Positions 35,255 through 44,343 of a stretch of DNA of 64,000 nucleotides are shown here, in pieces. The stretch covers positions 1 through 64,000 of the forward strand of contig NZ_JAJUWR010000021.1 of the NCBI RefSeq assembly GCF_021390545.1, read 5' to 3'. Made by a program: the position numbers and the translations under genes. This stretch comes from Algoriphagus sp. AGSA1 (lineage in GTDB: Bacteria > Bacteroidota > Bacteroidia > Cytophagales > Cyclobacteriaceae). The notes below the pieces were generated by a model. That model saw nothing but the letters and a program-made list of their open reading frames with translations. It did not search any database and was not told the DNA's origin. Each line of letters opens with the position of its first letter. The first letter of the stretch is position 1.

Positions 35255-36025
35255 ATGAATTATGTGCTGAATAATATCCCTGTTCGGACTGAAAAGCCAC
35301 GAACCAAAGGATTTACCATGGCCATGGACAAAGGCCTAAGCCTTCGTGCCACAGAAGATTTTGTTGATAGCTGTTCCGATTTTGTAGATATAGTAAAGTT
35401 AGGCTGGGCTACTTCTTATGTCACCAAAGACCTCAATAAAAAGCTAGCAATCTATAAGGAGGCAGGAATTCCTGTTTACCTAGGTGGTACCCTTTTCGAA
35501 GCTTTTATTGTTCGGGGCCAGTTTGAAGATTATAGAAAAGTCTTGGATAAATATGATCTTTCTTTTGCGGAAGTTTCGGATGGATCTATTTCTCTTAACC
35601 ATGACAAAAAGTGTGAATATATCTCTACGCTGGCTAAGCAAGTTACTGTGCTGTCTGAAGTAGGTTCGAAAGATGCTGCCAAAATAATTCCGCCCTATAA
35701 GTGGATCGAGCAGATGCAGACAGAACTGGACGCAGGTGCTTGGAAAGTCATCGGTGAAGCCAGAGAGGGGGGGAATGTCGGGCTTTTCAGAGATTCCGGG
35801 GAAGTAAGACAGGGGCTGGTAGAGGAAATCCTCACTCAGATTCCGGAAGAGCGGATTATCTGGGAGGCACCTATCAAATCTCAGCAAGTGTGGTTTATCA
35901 AGCTGATCGGAGCAAATGTGAATCTGGGGAATATCAGTCCTTCTGAAATAATTCCTTTGGAAACCATCAGACTGGGATTAAGAGGTGATACTTTTGATCA
36001 CTTTTTAGGCGAAATCAAACTATAG
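35255..36025 (+). CDS. Phosphosulfolactate synthase homologue (ComA family)
   Basis: ComA adds sulfite to phosphoenolpyruvate to make (R)-phosphosulfolactate, the first step of coenzyme M synthesis in methanogens. This 256-residue protein is a TIM-barrel of that family with TMAMDKGLS, IVKLGWATSY, VYLGGTLFEAF and WKVIGEAREGGNVGLF. ATG 35255 is the first Met after the TPR stop. The organism is no methanogen, so the product probably feeds another sulfonate, perhaps cysteate-derived sulfonolipids, which are known from Algoriphagus and relatives. No comB, comC or capnine genes lie next to it. Confidence 0.85.
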   Translation: MNYVLNNIPVRTEKPRTKGFTMAMDKGLSLRATEDFVDSCSDFVDIVKLGWATSYVTKDLNKKLAIYKEAGIPVYLGGTLFEAFIVRGQFEDYRKVLDKYDLSFAEVSDGSISLNHDKKCEYISTLAKQVTVLSEVGSKDAAKIIPPYKWIEQMQTELDAGAWKVIGEAREGGNVGLFRDSGEVRQGLVEEILTQIPEERIIWEAPIKSQQVWFIKLIGANVNLGNISPSEIIPLETIRLGLRGDTFDHFLGEIKL

Positions 36026-36043
36026 TACAACATAACTTACTAC

Positions 36044-36071
36044 AGGCTGATTGGACTTTTCCGGTCAGCCT
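36044..36071 (+). terminator. Hairpin between the ComA-like gene and the DUF368 gene
   Basis: AGGCTGA at 36044-36050 pairs with TCAGCCT at 36065-36071, followed by TTGTTTTT. It should separate the ComA-like gene from the next gene. Confidence 0.75.
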
Positions 36072-36083
36072 TTGTTTTTGGCC

Positions 36084-37019
36084 ATGGATTTTATCAGAAA
36101 ACACGTACTCACTTACCTCAAAGGTATGGCGATGGGAGCTGCGGACATCGTTCCTGGAGTATCAGGCGGATCGATTGCCCTGATCACAGGGATCTACGAG
36201 CGGTTGCTTCAAAGTATCAATTCCTTCAATGCGGAAAACCTCGGACTTTTGCTCAAGTTTGAGTTTAAGGCTTTTTTCCAGGCGGTGAACGGGGCTTTTT
36301 TGCTCAGTTTGTTTTTGGGAATTATGACGAGCATCTTTTCCCTTTCCAAGTTGATTACTTACCTGATGGCAGAGCAGCCCATTCCCTTATGGTCTTTTTT
36401 CTGCGGGTTGATATTGATTTCTGCTTTTCTGATTCTGAAAGACATAAAGAAATGGAGTTTTGGCGTGGCAGTGGCACTGCTCCTAGGCACTATAGCGGCC
36501 TATTACATCACTGAGTTGCCACCTACCAGCAGTCCGGACACACTTTGGTTTACTTTTGTGGCTGGAGCTATTGCGATCTGTGCCATGATTTTGCCGGGGA
36601 TAAGCGGTAGTTTTATCCTTTTGATTTTAGGAAAATATGAGTCGGTGTTGCAGGCTGTCTCAGAACGGGATTTTCTTACTTTGGCAGTATTTGCACTAGG
36701 CTGTGTCGTAGGCCTTCTATCTTTCAGCAGGGTTATTTCATGGTTGCTGAAGCGGTTTTATTCCATCACCATCGGTTTATTGTCAGGCTTTATGCTTGGG
36801 TCTATTAATAAGCTTTGGCCATGGAAAACAATCACTGCTTATCGCACGTCCTCCAGCGGTGAGGAAAAACCCTTTCTGACAGAAAATCTTTTCCCGGGGG
36901 AATATATGCAGCAAACAGGTTTGGAACCTCAGATTATGCTAGCTTTGGCAGCCTTTTTAGTAGGGATTATTTTGGTGTATGGCATAGATCGCTTTGCGGC
37001 ATATTTGAAAAAAACATGA
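36084..37019 (+). CDS. DUF368 polyprenyl-phosphate translocase (PopT type)
   Basis: The 311-residue protein has about eight membrane helices and the DUF368 signature MGAADIVPGVSGGSIAL near its N-terminus, with a second, inverted-repeat copy at ICAMILPGISGSFILL. DUF368 proteins (PopT) have been shown in other bacteria to recycle undecaprenyl phosphate across the inner membrane for cell-wall synthesis. I chose ATG 36084; the longer frame starts at a TTG inside the terminator hairpin. It overlaps aroE by four bases. Confidence 0.88.
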   Translation: MDFIRKHVLTYLKGMAMGAADIVPGVSGGSIALITGIYERLLQSINSFNAENLGLLLKFEFKAFFQAVNGAFLLSLFLGIMTSIFSLSKLITYLMAEQPIPLWSFFCGLILISAFLILKDIKKWSFGVAVALLLGTIAAYYITELPPTSSPDTLWFTFVAGAIAICAMILPGISGSFILLILGKYESVLQAVSERDFLTLAVFALGCVVGLLSFSRVISWLLKRFYSITIGLLSGFMLGSINKLWPWKTITAYRTSSSGEEKPFLTENLFPGEYMQQTGLEPQIMLALAAFLVGIILVYGIDRFAAYLKKT

Positions 37020-37753
37020 GAAAATTTGGATTGATAGGTCACCCGCTTTCACACTCTTTCTCTAAAAAGTATTTTACTGAGAAATTTGAAAAAGAGGGAA
37101 TCGAAGGATGTTCTTATGAACTGTATGATATCCCCAATGCCCAGGAGCTGGAAGAAATCCTGGAAGAAAATCCGGAAATAGAAGGCATCAACGTCACTAT
37201 TCCCCATAAGGAAGATGTGATCGCATTGATGGATGACTTAGAGGAGACATGTGAAGAAATAGGGGCGGTTAATTGCATACACATTAAAGATGGAGTACGA
37301 ACAGGATATAACACGGATTATATAGGCTTCAAGAATTCACTTTCCCCTTGGCTTGGAGATATCAAGACCAAAGCTTTAATATTAGGAACCGGCGGGGCTT
37401 CCAAGGCTATCAAGCAGGCCTTGTATGATTTGGATATTGAATTCTTGAATGTTTCCCGATCTGAAGACGAAGATCAGATCACGTATGCGGATTTAGCTGC
37501 TGATCCATCGATCATGGATACCCACAAACTGATCATCAATACTACTCCTCTAGGGACGTATCCGAATGTGGAGGGGATACCAGCTATACCGCAGGGACAG
37601 TTTACCTCAGGGCATTATGTATATGATCTGGTGTATAATCCTTCGGAGACCCCCTTGATGAAAGCCTGCTTGGATGCCGGTGGGAAAGCAAAAAACGGCC
37701 ATGAAATGCTTGTTCTTCAAGCTGAAGCTTCCTGGGATATCTGGAATTCATAA
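37016..37753 (+). CDS. aroE: Shikimate dehydrogenase
   Basis: AroE reduces dehydroshikimate with NADPH in aromatic amino-acid synthesis. The 245-residue protein begins with the substrate motif LIGHPLSHSFSKKYF, has the catalytic Lys in VTIPHKEDV, the nucleotide loop LGTGGASKAI and a C-terminal GHEMLVLQAE. The ATG overlaps the DUF368 stop (ATGA). It is slightly shorter than E. coli AroE (272 residues), as is usual in Bacteroidota. Confidence 0.96.
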   Translation: MRKFGLIGHPLSHSFSKKYFTEKFEKEGIEGCSYELYDIPNAQELEEILEENPEIEGINVTIPHKEDVIALMDDLEETCEEIGAVNCIHIKDGVRTGYNTDYIGFKNSLSPWLGDIKTKALILGTGGASKAIKQALYDLDIEFLNVSRSEDEDQITYADLAADPSIMDTHKLIINTTPLGTYPNVEGIPAIPQGQFTSGHYVYDLVYNPSETPLMKACLDAGGKAKNGHEMLVLQAEASWDIWNS

Positions 37754-37854
37754 AAGCAGTAAGGCAGATGACGGAATACCGAAGCAGCCTAAATTCTTGA
37801 GTTAACCAAATACATAATGCTTTTGGCTCTTTACTGTTACCAAACCATCGAACT

Positions 37855-38709
37855 ATGAAAAAAGCCATACTCATAATCCAATGCCCTGACCAAAAAGGGA
37901 TTGTAGCGGAAGTGTCAAGATTTCTTTATTCTTACGAGGGAAATATCCTAGAAGTGGATCAGCACGTGGACGAGGAAATGGGTATGTTTTTCATGAGGGC
38001 GGCCTGGGAATTGGATTCTTTTTCCTTGCAAAAGGACGAAATTGCCGATCGGTTCCGACTAGAAGTAGGGGATCGTTTTAAGATGGATTTCAAGCTTCAT
38101 TTTAATTTCCCAAAGCCTCGGATGGCAATTTTTGTGAGTAAATTATCACACTGTTTGTTTGATATTTTGGGAAGGCACCATGCCGGCCAATTGGATTTGG
38201 AAATCCCTCTCGTGGTTTCAAACCATCAAAATTTAAAGAGTATAGTGGAGGCATTTGGAATACCCTTTCATCATGTGGCTATTTCAGCGGAGAACAAAGC
38301 CAGTGCAGAGGAGCGTCAGCTTGACTTGATGAAGTCTCATCAGATTGATTTTGTGGTTTTGGCCCGGTACATGCAGATTCTTTCTGCGGATTTTATTAAG
38401 CATTTTCCCAACCGCATCATCAATATCCATCATTCGTTTTTACCTGCATTTGTAGGAGCGAGGCCATATCATGCCGCATACGAAAAAGGCGTGAAAATCA
38501 TAGGGGCGACTGCCCATTATGTGACCGAAGAGCTGGATGCCGGGCCTATTATAGAGCAGGAAGTAGCTAGGGTCAGGCATCACAATACGGTATCAGAGCT
38601 GGTGCAAATCGGTCAAGATGTGGAGAAAATGGTACTTTCCAAGGCCATTAAATACCACTTGGACCGTAAGGTGATGCCGATCCGTAACAAGACGGTGATC
38701 TTCTACTAA
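37855..38709 (+). CDS. purU: Formyltetrahydrofolate deformylase
   Basis: PurU hydrolyses 10-formyl-THF to formate and THF, balancing one-carbon pools. The 284-residue protein has an N-terminal ACT domain (IIQCPDQKGIVAEVSRFLY) and a formyltransferase-like C-terminal domain with the active-site NIHHSFLPAF and Asp in EELDAGPI. Its end overlaps that of the convergent alr gene by four bases. Confidence 0.96.
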   Translation: MKKAILIIQCPDQKGIVAEVSRFLYSYEGNILEVDQHVDEEMGMFFMRAAWELDSFSLQKDEIADRFRLEVGDRFKMDFKLHFNFPKPRMAIFVSKLSHCLFDILGRHHAGQLDLEIPLVVSNHQNLKSIVEAFGIPFHHVAISAENKASAEERQLDLMKSHQIDFVVLARYMQILSADFIKHFPNRIINIHHSFLPAFVGARPYHAAYEKGVKIIGATAHYVTEELDAGPIIEQEVARVRHHNTVSELVQIGQDVEKMVLSKAIKYHLDRKVMPIRNKTVIFY

Positions 38710-39860
38710 GGGATGATCTTCCTAGGTATGTCCTTAGGTAGCCTGGTGAGCATTTCGTAGTTGACCATTTGTGTTGATTCGGAAAAGGAAGCGACTGTGA
38801 TTTCTTTTCCGCCTTGTTTTCCGATAAGAACTACTTCATCGCCAATCTTCAGATCTTTGATTTTCCCTACATTCACTGCTATGGCATTCATGGTTACCGT
38901 ACCGACTACTTGGCAATATTGTCCTTTGATGAGTACCATCCCCTGATTGCTCAACAGCCTGCTATAGCCATGTCCATACCCAACGGGCACAATGGCAAGC
39001 CTGATATTCTCTAATGCCATGTAGCTATTACCATAACCTACAAATTCCCCTGTTTTCACTTGTTTCAGACTCATGATAGTGCTTTTCCAGGTGATGAGGC
39101 GCTTTAAAGGATTCTTGTTTCCCTTTGGGAGAGAATTTAGCTTCGCAAAAAAAGTCTCCTTGGTCGGCCAAAAACCATAGCCGGCGATGCCAATCCTCAC
39201 CATATCCATGATCGTCTCGGGAAAAATAAGGGTTGCGGCAGAGCATGCCGTATGATAGGTTTTGAAAGCTATTTCCTTTCTGGTGAAATAGTCTTTGAAT
39301 TCGTGATATCGCACGATCTGATTTTTTACCCTTACAAAATTGCTTACCGATTCCGCGCCCGCATAGTGGGTACACAAACCTTCCAAAGAGATAAATTCTT
39401 TTTTCTCCTGAAGTAAGTGGGCGAGTTTTTCCCGCTGATCCCAATCAAAGCCGGTCCTGTGAAAGCCTGTTTCTACTTCGATATGTACTTTGGCAGGAAT
39501 TCCGATTTCCTTGGAAACAGAGATTGCACGATTCAGTCTTTCAAAGTCAAACACATAAAAGCTGATCCCTTTTCTTATCAGATCTTCCAGCTCTTCCAGG
39601 TGAAGCATACCCAAAATCATAATTTCCGACCCTTTTTTTGATTTTCCCCATACTTCCCATGCTTCGTCGGAGCTAAATGTGCTGAAATGCCTGATGCCTG
39701 CTTTTTCAGCTATTTCCACTAGTTGAGGGATGCCATGTCCGTAGGCATTACCTTTTACTACAGCTGAGATTACAGGGTTAGGGCCTATTTCAGAACGTAT
39801 GTAGCGTATGTTTTGTCTGTAAGCTTTGGCACTGATTTCAAGTGTGGATGTCGCAATCAT
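38706..39860 (-). CDS. alr: Alanine racemase
   Basis: This PLP enzyme makes D-alanine for peptidoglycan. In 384 residues the PLP Lys lies in AVVKGNAYGHG (about K35), and the second catalytic base, a Tyr, near the VGYGNSYMA segment. The length is usual for stand-alone Alr. In several Bacteroidota alr is fused to murF; here it is separate. Confidence 0.94.
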   Translation of the reverse strand: MIATSTLEISAKAYRQNIRYIRSEIGPNPVISAVVKGNAYGHGIPQLVEIAEKAGIRHFSTFSSDEAWEVWGKSKKGSEIMILGMLHLEELEDLIRKGISFYVFDFERLNRAISVSKEIGIPAKVHIEVETGFHRTGFDWDQREKLAHLLQEKKEFISLEGLCTHYAGAESVSNFVRVKNQIVRYHEFKDYFTRKEIAFKTYHTACSAATLIFPETIMDMVRIGIAGYGFWPTKETFFAKLNSLPKGNKNPLKRLITWKSTIMSLKQVKTGEFVGYGNSYMALENIRLAIVPVGYGHGYSRLLSNQGMVLIKGQYCQVVGTVTMNAIAVNVGKIKDLKIGDEVVLIGKQGGKEITVASFSESTQMVNYEMLTRLPKDIPRKIIP

Positions 39861-40039
39861 TTTAATCTGTCAATTGGAGTCAAAAAGTAAGTTTATCAGC
39901 CTCCTTATCCCAACATTTGATTAGTTTTATTCCATAAATTTATTTTTATGATCCATGCCTCATCTCCCGGTCATCAGGAATAGTTATAGTCACCCTCCTG
40001 CCTTTCAACAAGTTTGACCATTCAAAAAAACAGTAACAA

Positions 40040-40642
40040 ATGAAAAATACTTTTCAAGTCTCAGATCAGAAGCCCCGATGTCCCTGGTGTCTGAGTTTCG
40101 AAGAATATGTCACCTATCACGATACTGAGTGGGGAATCCCTGTCTGGGATGACCGGGTTCATTTTGAGTTTTTGATTTTAGAATCTGCCCAGGCTGGATT
40201 GAGCTGGGCTACTATCCTGAAAAAGAGGGAAGGCTATCGCAGAGCTTTTGCGGACTTTGACTACGAAACTGTGGCAGAATTCCCGGAAAGCTATGTGCAG
40301 GAATTGCTTCAGGATCCAGGTATCATCAGAAACGTGCTGAAAATCCGTGCCGCGATCAACAACGCACAGCGTTTTATGGAGGTTCAGAGGGAGTTTGGTT
40401 CTTTTTCTAATTACATCTGGGGATTTGTCGGAGGCAAGCCCATTCAAAACCGTCTCTCCTCGATGAGCGATGCTCGAGCTACCACCAAGGAGTCCGATCT
40501 GCTGGCCAAAGACCTGAAGAAACGCGGGTTCAAATTTCTAGGCAGTACCACGGTCTATGCACACATGCAAGCCACTGGGCTAGTAAATGACCATTTGGTA
40601 GATTGTTTTCGGCATCATGAACTAACCTACAAGGGTGATTAA
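40040..40642 (+). CDS. tag: DNA-3-methyladenine glycosylase I
   Basis: Tag removes 3-methyladenine from alkylated DNA. The 200-residue protein carries the zinc-binding Cys of CPWCLS and the family block YHDTEWGIPVWDD at the N-terminus, and the second zinc pair near the C-terminal NDHLVDCFRH. LSWATILKKREGYR is the substrate-pocket helix of the family. It stands alone, with an AT-rich leader and no clear operator. Confidence 0.95.
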   Translation: MKNTFQVSDQKPRCPWCLSFEEYVTYHDTEWGIPVWDDRVHFEFLILESAQAGLSWATILKKREGYRRAFADFDYETVAEFPESYVQELLQDPGIIRNVLKIRAAINNAQRFMEVQREFGSFSNYIWGFVGGKPIQNRLSSMSDARATTKESDLLAKDLKKRGFKFLGSTTVYAHMQATGLVNDHLVDCFRHHELTYKGD

Positions 40643-40751
40643 TAATGCAAAATATCCGAAAATCACATTTTTAGACCGAAAATGTAAAATATATTGATTG
40701 TTATTTCGAGGAGGGTAGTTTAAAATATGTTTAACTTAAATCTTAAATATT

Positions 40752-40958
40752 ATGAAGAAACTACTTTTGTACTCGTTTTTTTCAGTAACAATACTATTAG
40801 TAGGCCATAATGTGATGGCTGAGGATCCCTGCCCAAGATTGATGTCAGGGGACTCTGGTACAGTCGGTGAATGTAGGAGTTACACTATTTTTGATAATGA
40901 AATAAAATGGTGTGATACTGGGGCAGAAGGCCCTGGGGATTGTTTAGTTAGTGATTAA
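40752..40958 (+). CDS. Small secreted four-cysteine peptide (NVEAL-like)
   Basis: The 68-residue precursor has a clean signal peptide with a cut expected after GHNVMA, leaving a mature peptide of about 45 residues with four cysteines (27, 41, 54, 64). The NVxA stretch at the cut and the Cys-rich acidic remainder recall the NVEAL-type small peptides of Bacteroidota, but the match is loose. It lies 59 bp before a DUF4221 lipoprotein and near a CxxC lipoprotein. The four Cys could form two disulfides, so the CxxC protein is a candidate partner. The region is notably AT-rich. Confidence 0.65.
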   Translation: MKKLLLYSFFSVTILLVGHNVMAEDPCPRLMSGDSGTVGECRSYTIFDNEIKWCDTGAEGPGDCLVSD

Positions 40959-41017
40959 TTCTACTCATAGGGGAGGCGATCAAAGCTTCCCCAAAATTTT
41001 AATTTTATTGTTGGATT

Positions 41018-42178
41018 ATGAACTACAATAAATTACTGGCATATCTGGTTTTGATATTATTATTTTCATGCAATAATAAAGGCACAAATGAGTATGATTT
41101 TTTAGTTTTTAAGGGGGAACATACATTTGAATTAGATTCTCTGACATCAGGTTCCGTTGCTAATCACTATCAGCTATATGAACAAGGAGACAAGTCCTAT
41201 CTCTTTATATTAACTCCTCATAAAGGAAGAATGGTTTACTATGACTTTGATGTCCGGGAGAAGATGGGTGAAATTAGAATGGAGGATGGTTTTGGGAATT
41301 TTTCAGTAGGAGGTGTGCCTCCTTCAGGATTTTATATTCACAATTTGGATTCTATTTTATTATATGACTATAGACGGAACAACCTTTATCTTGGAAATAG
41401 CAAGGGGAAAGTGACAAAAGTATTCGAATTTATGAAGGAGTATCCCACCGACAGGAGCTATTGGGGAGGTATATTTCAAGAATCAAAACCTTATTTTCTC
41501 AATGATACCTTATTATCGATTGGTGGGGCAGTTCAATGGGGTGATGCTAAAATTGTGAAAGATCAGAAAGTTGATATACTTTTAAACCTTAAGTCTAACA
41601 TGGTTACTAGGGAAACTCTGCTACCTGGAGATTACTTGGAAGACCATTTTTATCCTACGACCCGTTTAAGGCCTGCTAGGGCACTCGATGAAAAAAATAA
41701 TAGAGTTTATTACAGCTACTATAATTCAGATTCACTATTTGTCAGAGATCTTGTAAGCAATTCTTGGGGTTCATTTTACGCTGGTGTTGACGAGAGGTTG
41801 CCTTTTCGTGATATAGACAATTTGCAGGAATTTGAAGAGGTGGAAAAGGGGACTGAAAACCAAATGATTTATAATCTTTCTCAGGGAGGTTATTATAATG
41901 TTTTGTATGACGCTCATCATGATTTGATCATAAGAATAGGGTTTTTAGGAATTGAAAAATTTGACTATAAAAGGCATAAGGAAGTTCCATATGACTTTAA
42001 TTTACTTTTAACTTTTTATGATGCAAAGTCATATAAGAATTTGGGAACCTATCAGTTAGAAAAATTTGACTACAGATTTTTAGTTTTTGGAGAGCATAGT
42101 ATTTTTGTAACAAGGCCAAATTTGAATAGGTCTGATGATTCCTTAATTTTTTATGAGTATGAATTTCCGGAATTTTAG
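41018..42178 (+). CDS. DUF4221 family lipoprotein (probable beta-propeller)
   Basis: The 386-residue lipoprotein has a signal ending ILLFSC (Cys18) and a long beta-rich body with repeated strand units (for example MVYYDFDVREKMGEI and LLYDYRRNNLYLGNSKGK), consistent with the six-bladed propeller expected for DUF4221. Family function is unknown. It belongs to an AT-rich set with the small peptide upstream and the CxxC lipoprotein downstream, whose start it overlaps by about 26 bases. It may bind or display the peptide at the cell surface; this is a guess from context. Confidence 0.75.
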   Translation: MNYNKLLAYLVLILLFSCNNKGTNEYDFLVFKGEHTFELDSLTSGSVANHYQLYEQGDKSYLFILTPHKGRMVYYDFDVREKMGEIRMEDGFGNFSVGGVPPSGFYIHNLDSILLYDYRRNNLYLGNSKGKVTKVFEFMKEYPTDRSYWGGIFQESKPYFLNDTLLSIGGAVQWGDAKIVKDQKVDILLNLKSNMVTRETLLPGDYLEDHFYPTTRLRPARALDEKNNRVYYSYYNSDSLFVRDLVSNSWGSFYAGVDERLPFRDIDNLQEFEEVEKGTENQMIYNLSQGGYYNVLYDAHHDLIIRIGFLGIEKFDYKRHKEVPYDFNLLLTFYDAKSYKNLGTYQLEKFDYRFLVFGEHSIFVTRPNLNRSDDSLIFYEYEFPEF

Positions 42179-42575
42179 TTTTCTTAGTGTTGTTCTGCTT
42201 TTTTTTGTGGCTTGTTCGGCAAAAGATCCTAATTCAGAACAATTCCTTGATAATGAAGGGATTCTCCTTATTGTCCCTCAGAATGGATGCCCCACATGTG
42301 TTGAACTTGGGGGGAAAATCGCAGCGGAGATGGTTAATCTGCCTTGTGCTGAAATAGTTTTCACCAAATTGTATTCCCAAAAGGAATTAAAGATTGAAAT
42401 GGGATATGATTTTTTTGACAAAGAAAATGTATTACTAGATCATACTGATAAATTTTCTGGTTACGTTACATCCTTTCCTAAATTATATAAGGATGGTGTA
42501 GTAATAGGTATCGATACTAAGTTTTACTTAAAAAATTCTTATGACTCTTTGATATTGACTTTAGATTGCAAGTAG
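42153..42575 (+). CDS. Lipoprotein with CPTC motif, thioredoxin-like candidate
   Basis: The product is about 140 residues with a lipobox VVLLFFVAC. After it comes a domain with LLIVPQNGCPTCVELGGKI, where the CPTC pair sits at the end of a strand as in thioredoxin-fold proteins. The domain is short and I see no clear cis-Pro motif of thioredoxins, though FPKLYKDG may hold it. It starts inside the DUF4221 gene (ATG 42153 or 42159), so translation is coupled. It may handle disulfides of the small Cys-rich peptide. Confidence 0.7.
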   Translation: MSMNFRNFSFLSVVLLFFVACSAKDPNSEQFLDNEGILLIVPQNGCPTCVELGGKIAAEMVNLPCAEIVFTKLYSQKELKIEMGYDFFDKENVLLDHTDKFSGYVTSFPKLYKDGVVIGIDTKFYLKNSYDSLILTLDCK

Positions 42576-42641
42576 ATTTTGATAAACTCGAAATCAGGTT
42601 TTTGTTTATTTATGATCTTTCATATAAATGAGACCTCTCGT

Positions 42642-44162
42642 TTACACAAACGCAAAGAATACCAGCCAAACCAAGAATAGCAGAGGCAGAAGAACCGGCA
42701 GGGAGAATCGGATGATGTAGCCAAAGAAAGACGGCATTTTGATACCGTTTTGCTCTGCTATTGATTTCACCATAAAGTTTGGCCCGTTCCCTATGTAGGT
42801 CATCGCTCCAAAGAATACCGAGGCGATGGCTATAGCCATCAGTTCAAAGGCGGAATCATGATAGCCGTCTGCGGCAAACTGACGGACCTCCTCAATATTG
42901 TTGATAGTGGCGCCTTTGGAAGCCATGGCCGCGGCAAGGAAGTTCAGGTAAGTGGGAGCATTGTCAAGAAAGCCTGACAGTATCCCTGTTCCCCAATAGA
43001 GCGTATTGTGGGAAATTATTGCCGCGCCATCAGGCGATTTGGCAAACGCACCGACCAGCTCCAAAGCCGGCATCATAGTGCCGAAAATCCCTATAAATAT
43101 AAAAGCTACTTCCCGGATGGGCTCGAAGTTGAACTCATTGCCTTTTATGGCTCGTTGGTCGGCGAACCTGTAGGAGAAGAATGCTACTGAGAGCATGATG
43201 ATTTCCCGTATATAAGAAAACTTCTGTCCGTCATAGACGATTGCCGGGACACCTTCTATTACATTTGGATCCAGGAATACAGAGCAGATGATGATAAATA
43301 ACCAGACAAAATTCTTAACTCCAATAAGGGAAAGTTTATTGGAGTATGTGGTCACTTCCAGCTCAGAATCATCATTGGCTCTTCCGAATTTTTTATCAAC
43401 AAAATAGAAAATTAGCGATAATAATGTGAGTGTAAATAACCATGCCGGCCAGTTATGCTCCAGCGTCCAGAAGAAAGGTATGCCTTTCAAAAATCCCAAA
43501 AACAGTGGGGGGTCTCCAATCGGTGTCAAAGAGCCTCCTATGTTGCTCACCATGAAAATGAAAAAGATGATGTGGTATGCTTGAATATTCCCCTTGTTCA
43601 GTCTGATAAATGGCCGTATCAAAAGCATGGAAGCTCCTGTAGTCCCGATCAGGTTGGAAACCAATGCCCCGATGATCAATAAAGTGACATTGGCCATAGG
43701 AGTGGCTTTCTTGTCAATATCTATCAGGATCCCTCCTGATGCTATATACAAGGATGCCAACAAGGCTATGAACTGTATATATTCTGCCAGGGCATGTACG
43801 GGAGCATGGACATTGCCTAGTATAAATAAATAATAGAAAACCACAAGCAAGGCGAATCCAATTGCGATTTTCGGGTAGTTTTTATGCCAAAAATGCTCGT
43901 AAAACAGGGGGCCGGTGGCTATCATCAACAGAAGCGCTACAAAAGGGATGACCAACCAAATCGGTGCTGTATGATGTCCATCATCTACTGCCTCCTCTAC
44001 CAGGTCATCATGAGGAGCTACCTGATCGGCATTTGCATGGTCAGCTTGTGCTAGATAGATATGCTCATTATCAGCAGTTTGGGCAAATGAAGAAGTACCC
44101 TCAATACCTCCAAAAAATATAATTCCGAAAAGTAGCGCGAAACAAAAGATAAAGTTATTCAT
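42642..44162 (-). CDS. nhaD: NhaD-family sodium:proton antiporter
   Basis: The 506-residue membrane protein resembles NhaD Na+/H+ antiporters of the ion-transporter superfamily, with about 12 helices and motifs such as GGSLTPIGDPPLFLGFL and LDNAPTYLNFLA. An N-terminal signal peptide ends near SSFAQ and is followed by an acidic, His-containing periplasmic stretch (about 29-65, with HDDLVEEAVDDGHH) before the first core helix. The stretch could sense or collect ions, but that is speculation. It stands alone on the minus strand. Confidence 0.88.
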   Translation of the reverse strand: MNNFIFCFALLFGIIFFGGIEGTSSFAQTADNEHIYLAQADHANADQVAPHDDLVEEAVDDGHHTAPIWLVIPFVALLLMIATGPLFYEHFWHKNYPKIAIGFALLVVFYYLFILGNVHAPVHALAEYIQFIALLASLYIASGGILIDIDKKATPMANVTLLIIGALVSNLIGTTGASMLLIRPFIRLNKGNIQAYHIIFFIFMVSNIGGSLTPIGDPPLFLGFLKGIPFFWTLEHNWPAWLFTLTLLSLIFYFVDKKFGRANDDSELEVTTYSNKLSLIGVKNFVWLFIIICSVFLDPNVIEGVPAIVYDGQKFSYIREIIMLSVAFFSYRFADQRAIKGNEFNFEPIREVAFIFIGIFGTMMPALELVGAFAKSPDGAAIISHNTLYWGTGILSGFLDNAPTYLNFLAAAMASKGATINNIEEVRQFAADGYHDSAFELMAIAIASVFFGAMTYIGNGPNFMVKSIAEQNGIKMPSFFGYIIRFSLPVLLPLLFLVWLVFFAFV

Positions 44163-44343
44163 TGAGTTAATAGGATGTGCTTGGTGTTCTTTTCGGTTAA
44201 TTTAAGCAAATATTTGATTGTGGGAAATCTTGGATGGTTTCTGCTAAACTACAGATTTTGCCTGATTCAGCACAATAGATACATGTGATCCTGATGGATT
44301 TAATCAAAAATTAACGCCACCAGGTCAAAGGCAAAGAATAGTT

